In this document: piece after piece, positions 63,950 through 64,000 of the stretch
Layout: every line of letters starts with the position of its first letter
Position numbering within the stretch: position 1 is the stretch's first letter
Assembly (NCBI GenBank): GCA_001310555.1
Contig: BAXO01000015.1
Span: 12,246-76,245, forward strand
DNA: 64,000 bases
Source of the DNA: Bacillus sp. JCM 19058
Lineage (GTDB): Bacteria > Bacillota > Bacilli > Bacillales_H > Bacillaceae_D
Direction: 5' to 3'
Position numbers and translations under genes: made by a program
The notes under the pieces: model-generated
Database searches by the model: none
The model's input: the letters and a program-made list of their open reading frames with translations, nothing else
Told to the model about the DNA's origin: nothing

Positions 63950-64000
63950 TTCCACTCTAGGTGGTCGCTTTCCGCGGGCGGCTGGTAAGCCTTCGTCGGG
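63950..64000. repeat. Start of a dispersed Bacillaceae intergenic repeat (partial)
   Basis: The stretch TGGTCGCTTTCCGCGGGC, continuing to the window edge, resembles a repeat I recall from intergenic regions of many Bacillus genomes, where it flanks a GC-rich hairpin and ends with a mirrored GCGACCACC...GTGGAAATCA part. ATTTCCACTCTAGGTGGTCGC here is that outer arm. Only the left arm is in the window. Confidence 0.45.

Noticed and set aside
1..64000. Programmed frameshifting or widespread pseudogenisation as the cause of the broken genes
   Set aside because: Breaks hit unrelated genes including proS, follow run length and not slippery-site plus structure, and nearly always vanish with a one-base change in an A/T run.

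Overview
The window looks like chromosomal DNA from a spore-forming Bacillaceae, probably an alkaliphilic or halophilic one. The signs are strong AGGAGG ribosome binding sites, frequent TTG/GTG starts, sigma-A promoters, a proline T-box leader, CcpA-type sites, acidic secreted lipoproteins and a known Bacillaceae dispersed repeat at the right edge. No rRNA, tRNA, phage, IS or CRISPR array was recognised. The genus assignment is inference.

Nearly every long gene is interrupted by single-base frameshifts, mostly at A/T runs of 7 or 8. In about 30 places removing one base from the run restores a conserved protein. I therefore give whole-gene spans and treat most breaks as probable consensus errors, not real pseudogenes. 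Two genes look truly damaged: a histidine kinase that lacks its His box, and a monooxygenase read in several frames.

1-35 kb is a glycan-utilisation region. It holds a discoidin-domain fragment, a GH85 endo-beta-N-acetylglucosaminidase, an ABC exporter, two orphan sugar-binding lipoproteins, a GntR/LacI-type repressor and an M60 (mucinase-like) metallopeptidase. A 12.4-kb operon follows (12938-25359): ABC ATPase, a binding protein with carbohydrate-binding-like N-terminal domains, two permease pairs, an NHL-repeat membrane protein and a DUF5696 protein. Then come a GH16 lipoprotein, a GH33-type sialidase, a GH127 enzyme, AraC control and a second binding-protein/permease set. Promoters of three of these units carry TTCACA-N5-TTCACA direct repeats placed at a fixed distance from a -10 element. 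This resembles PhoP boxes and suggests that phosphate limitation, or another OmpR-type regulator, controls the cluster.

35-47 kb is mixed: a membrane-protein fragment, the broken kinase, a GntR-DUF1648 pair with a large operator, T-box-proS, a DD-carboxypeptidase, a Nudix hydrolase, a phosphatase, a serine hydrolase, and a LacI regulator beside an orphan binding protein with matching operators.

47-57 kb is the most interesting part. It is a minus-strand set encoding a siderophore/cobalamin-type ABC importer, two chelatase-type ATPase subunits (ChlI-like and ChlD-like) and a CobN-like large subunit. Its promoter is overlapped by a perfect 33-bp palindrome that contains the Bacillus Zur consensus TCGTAATNATTACGA. 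This suggests a zinc-starvation metal acquisition system built around a chelatase, not cobalamin synthesis.

57-64 kb holds two AraC regulators, a PhyH-type dioxygenase, a VOC protein, a PHP-type histidinol-phosphatase, an aldose-epimerase-like protein and an MFS transporter.
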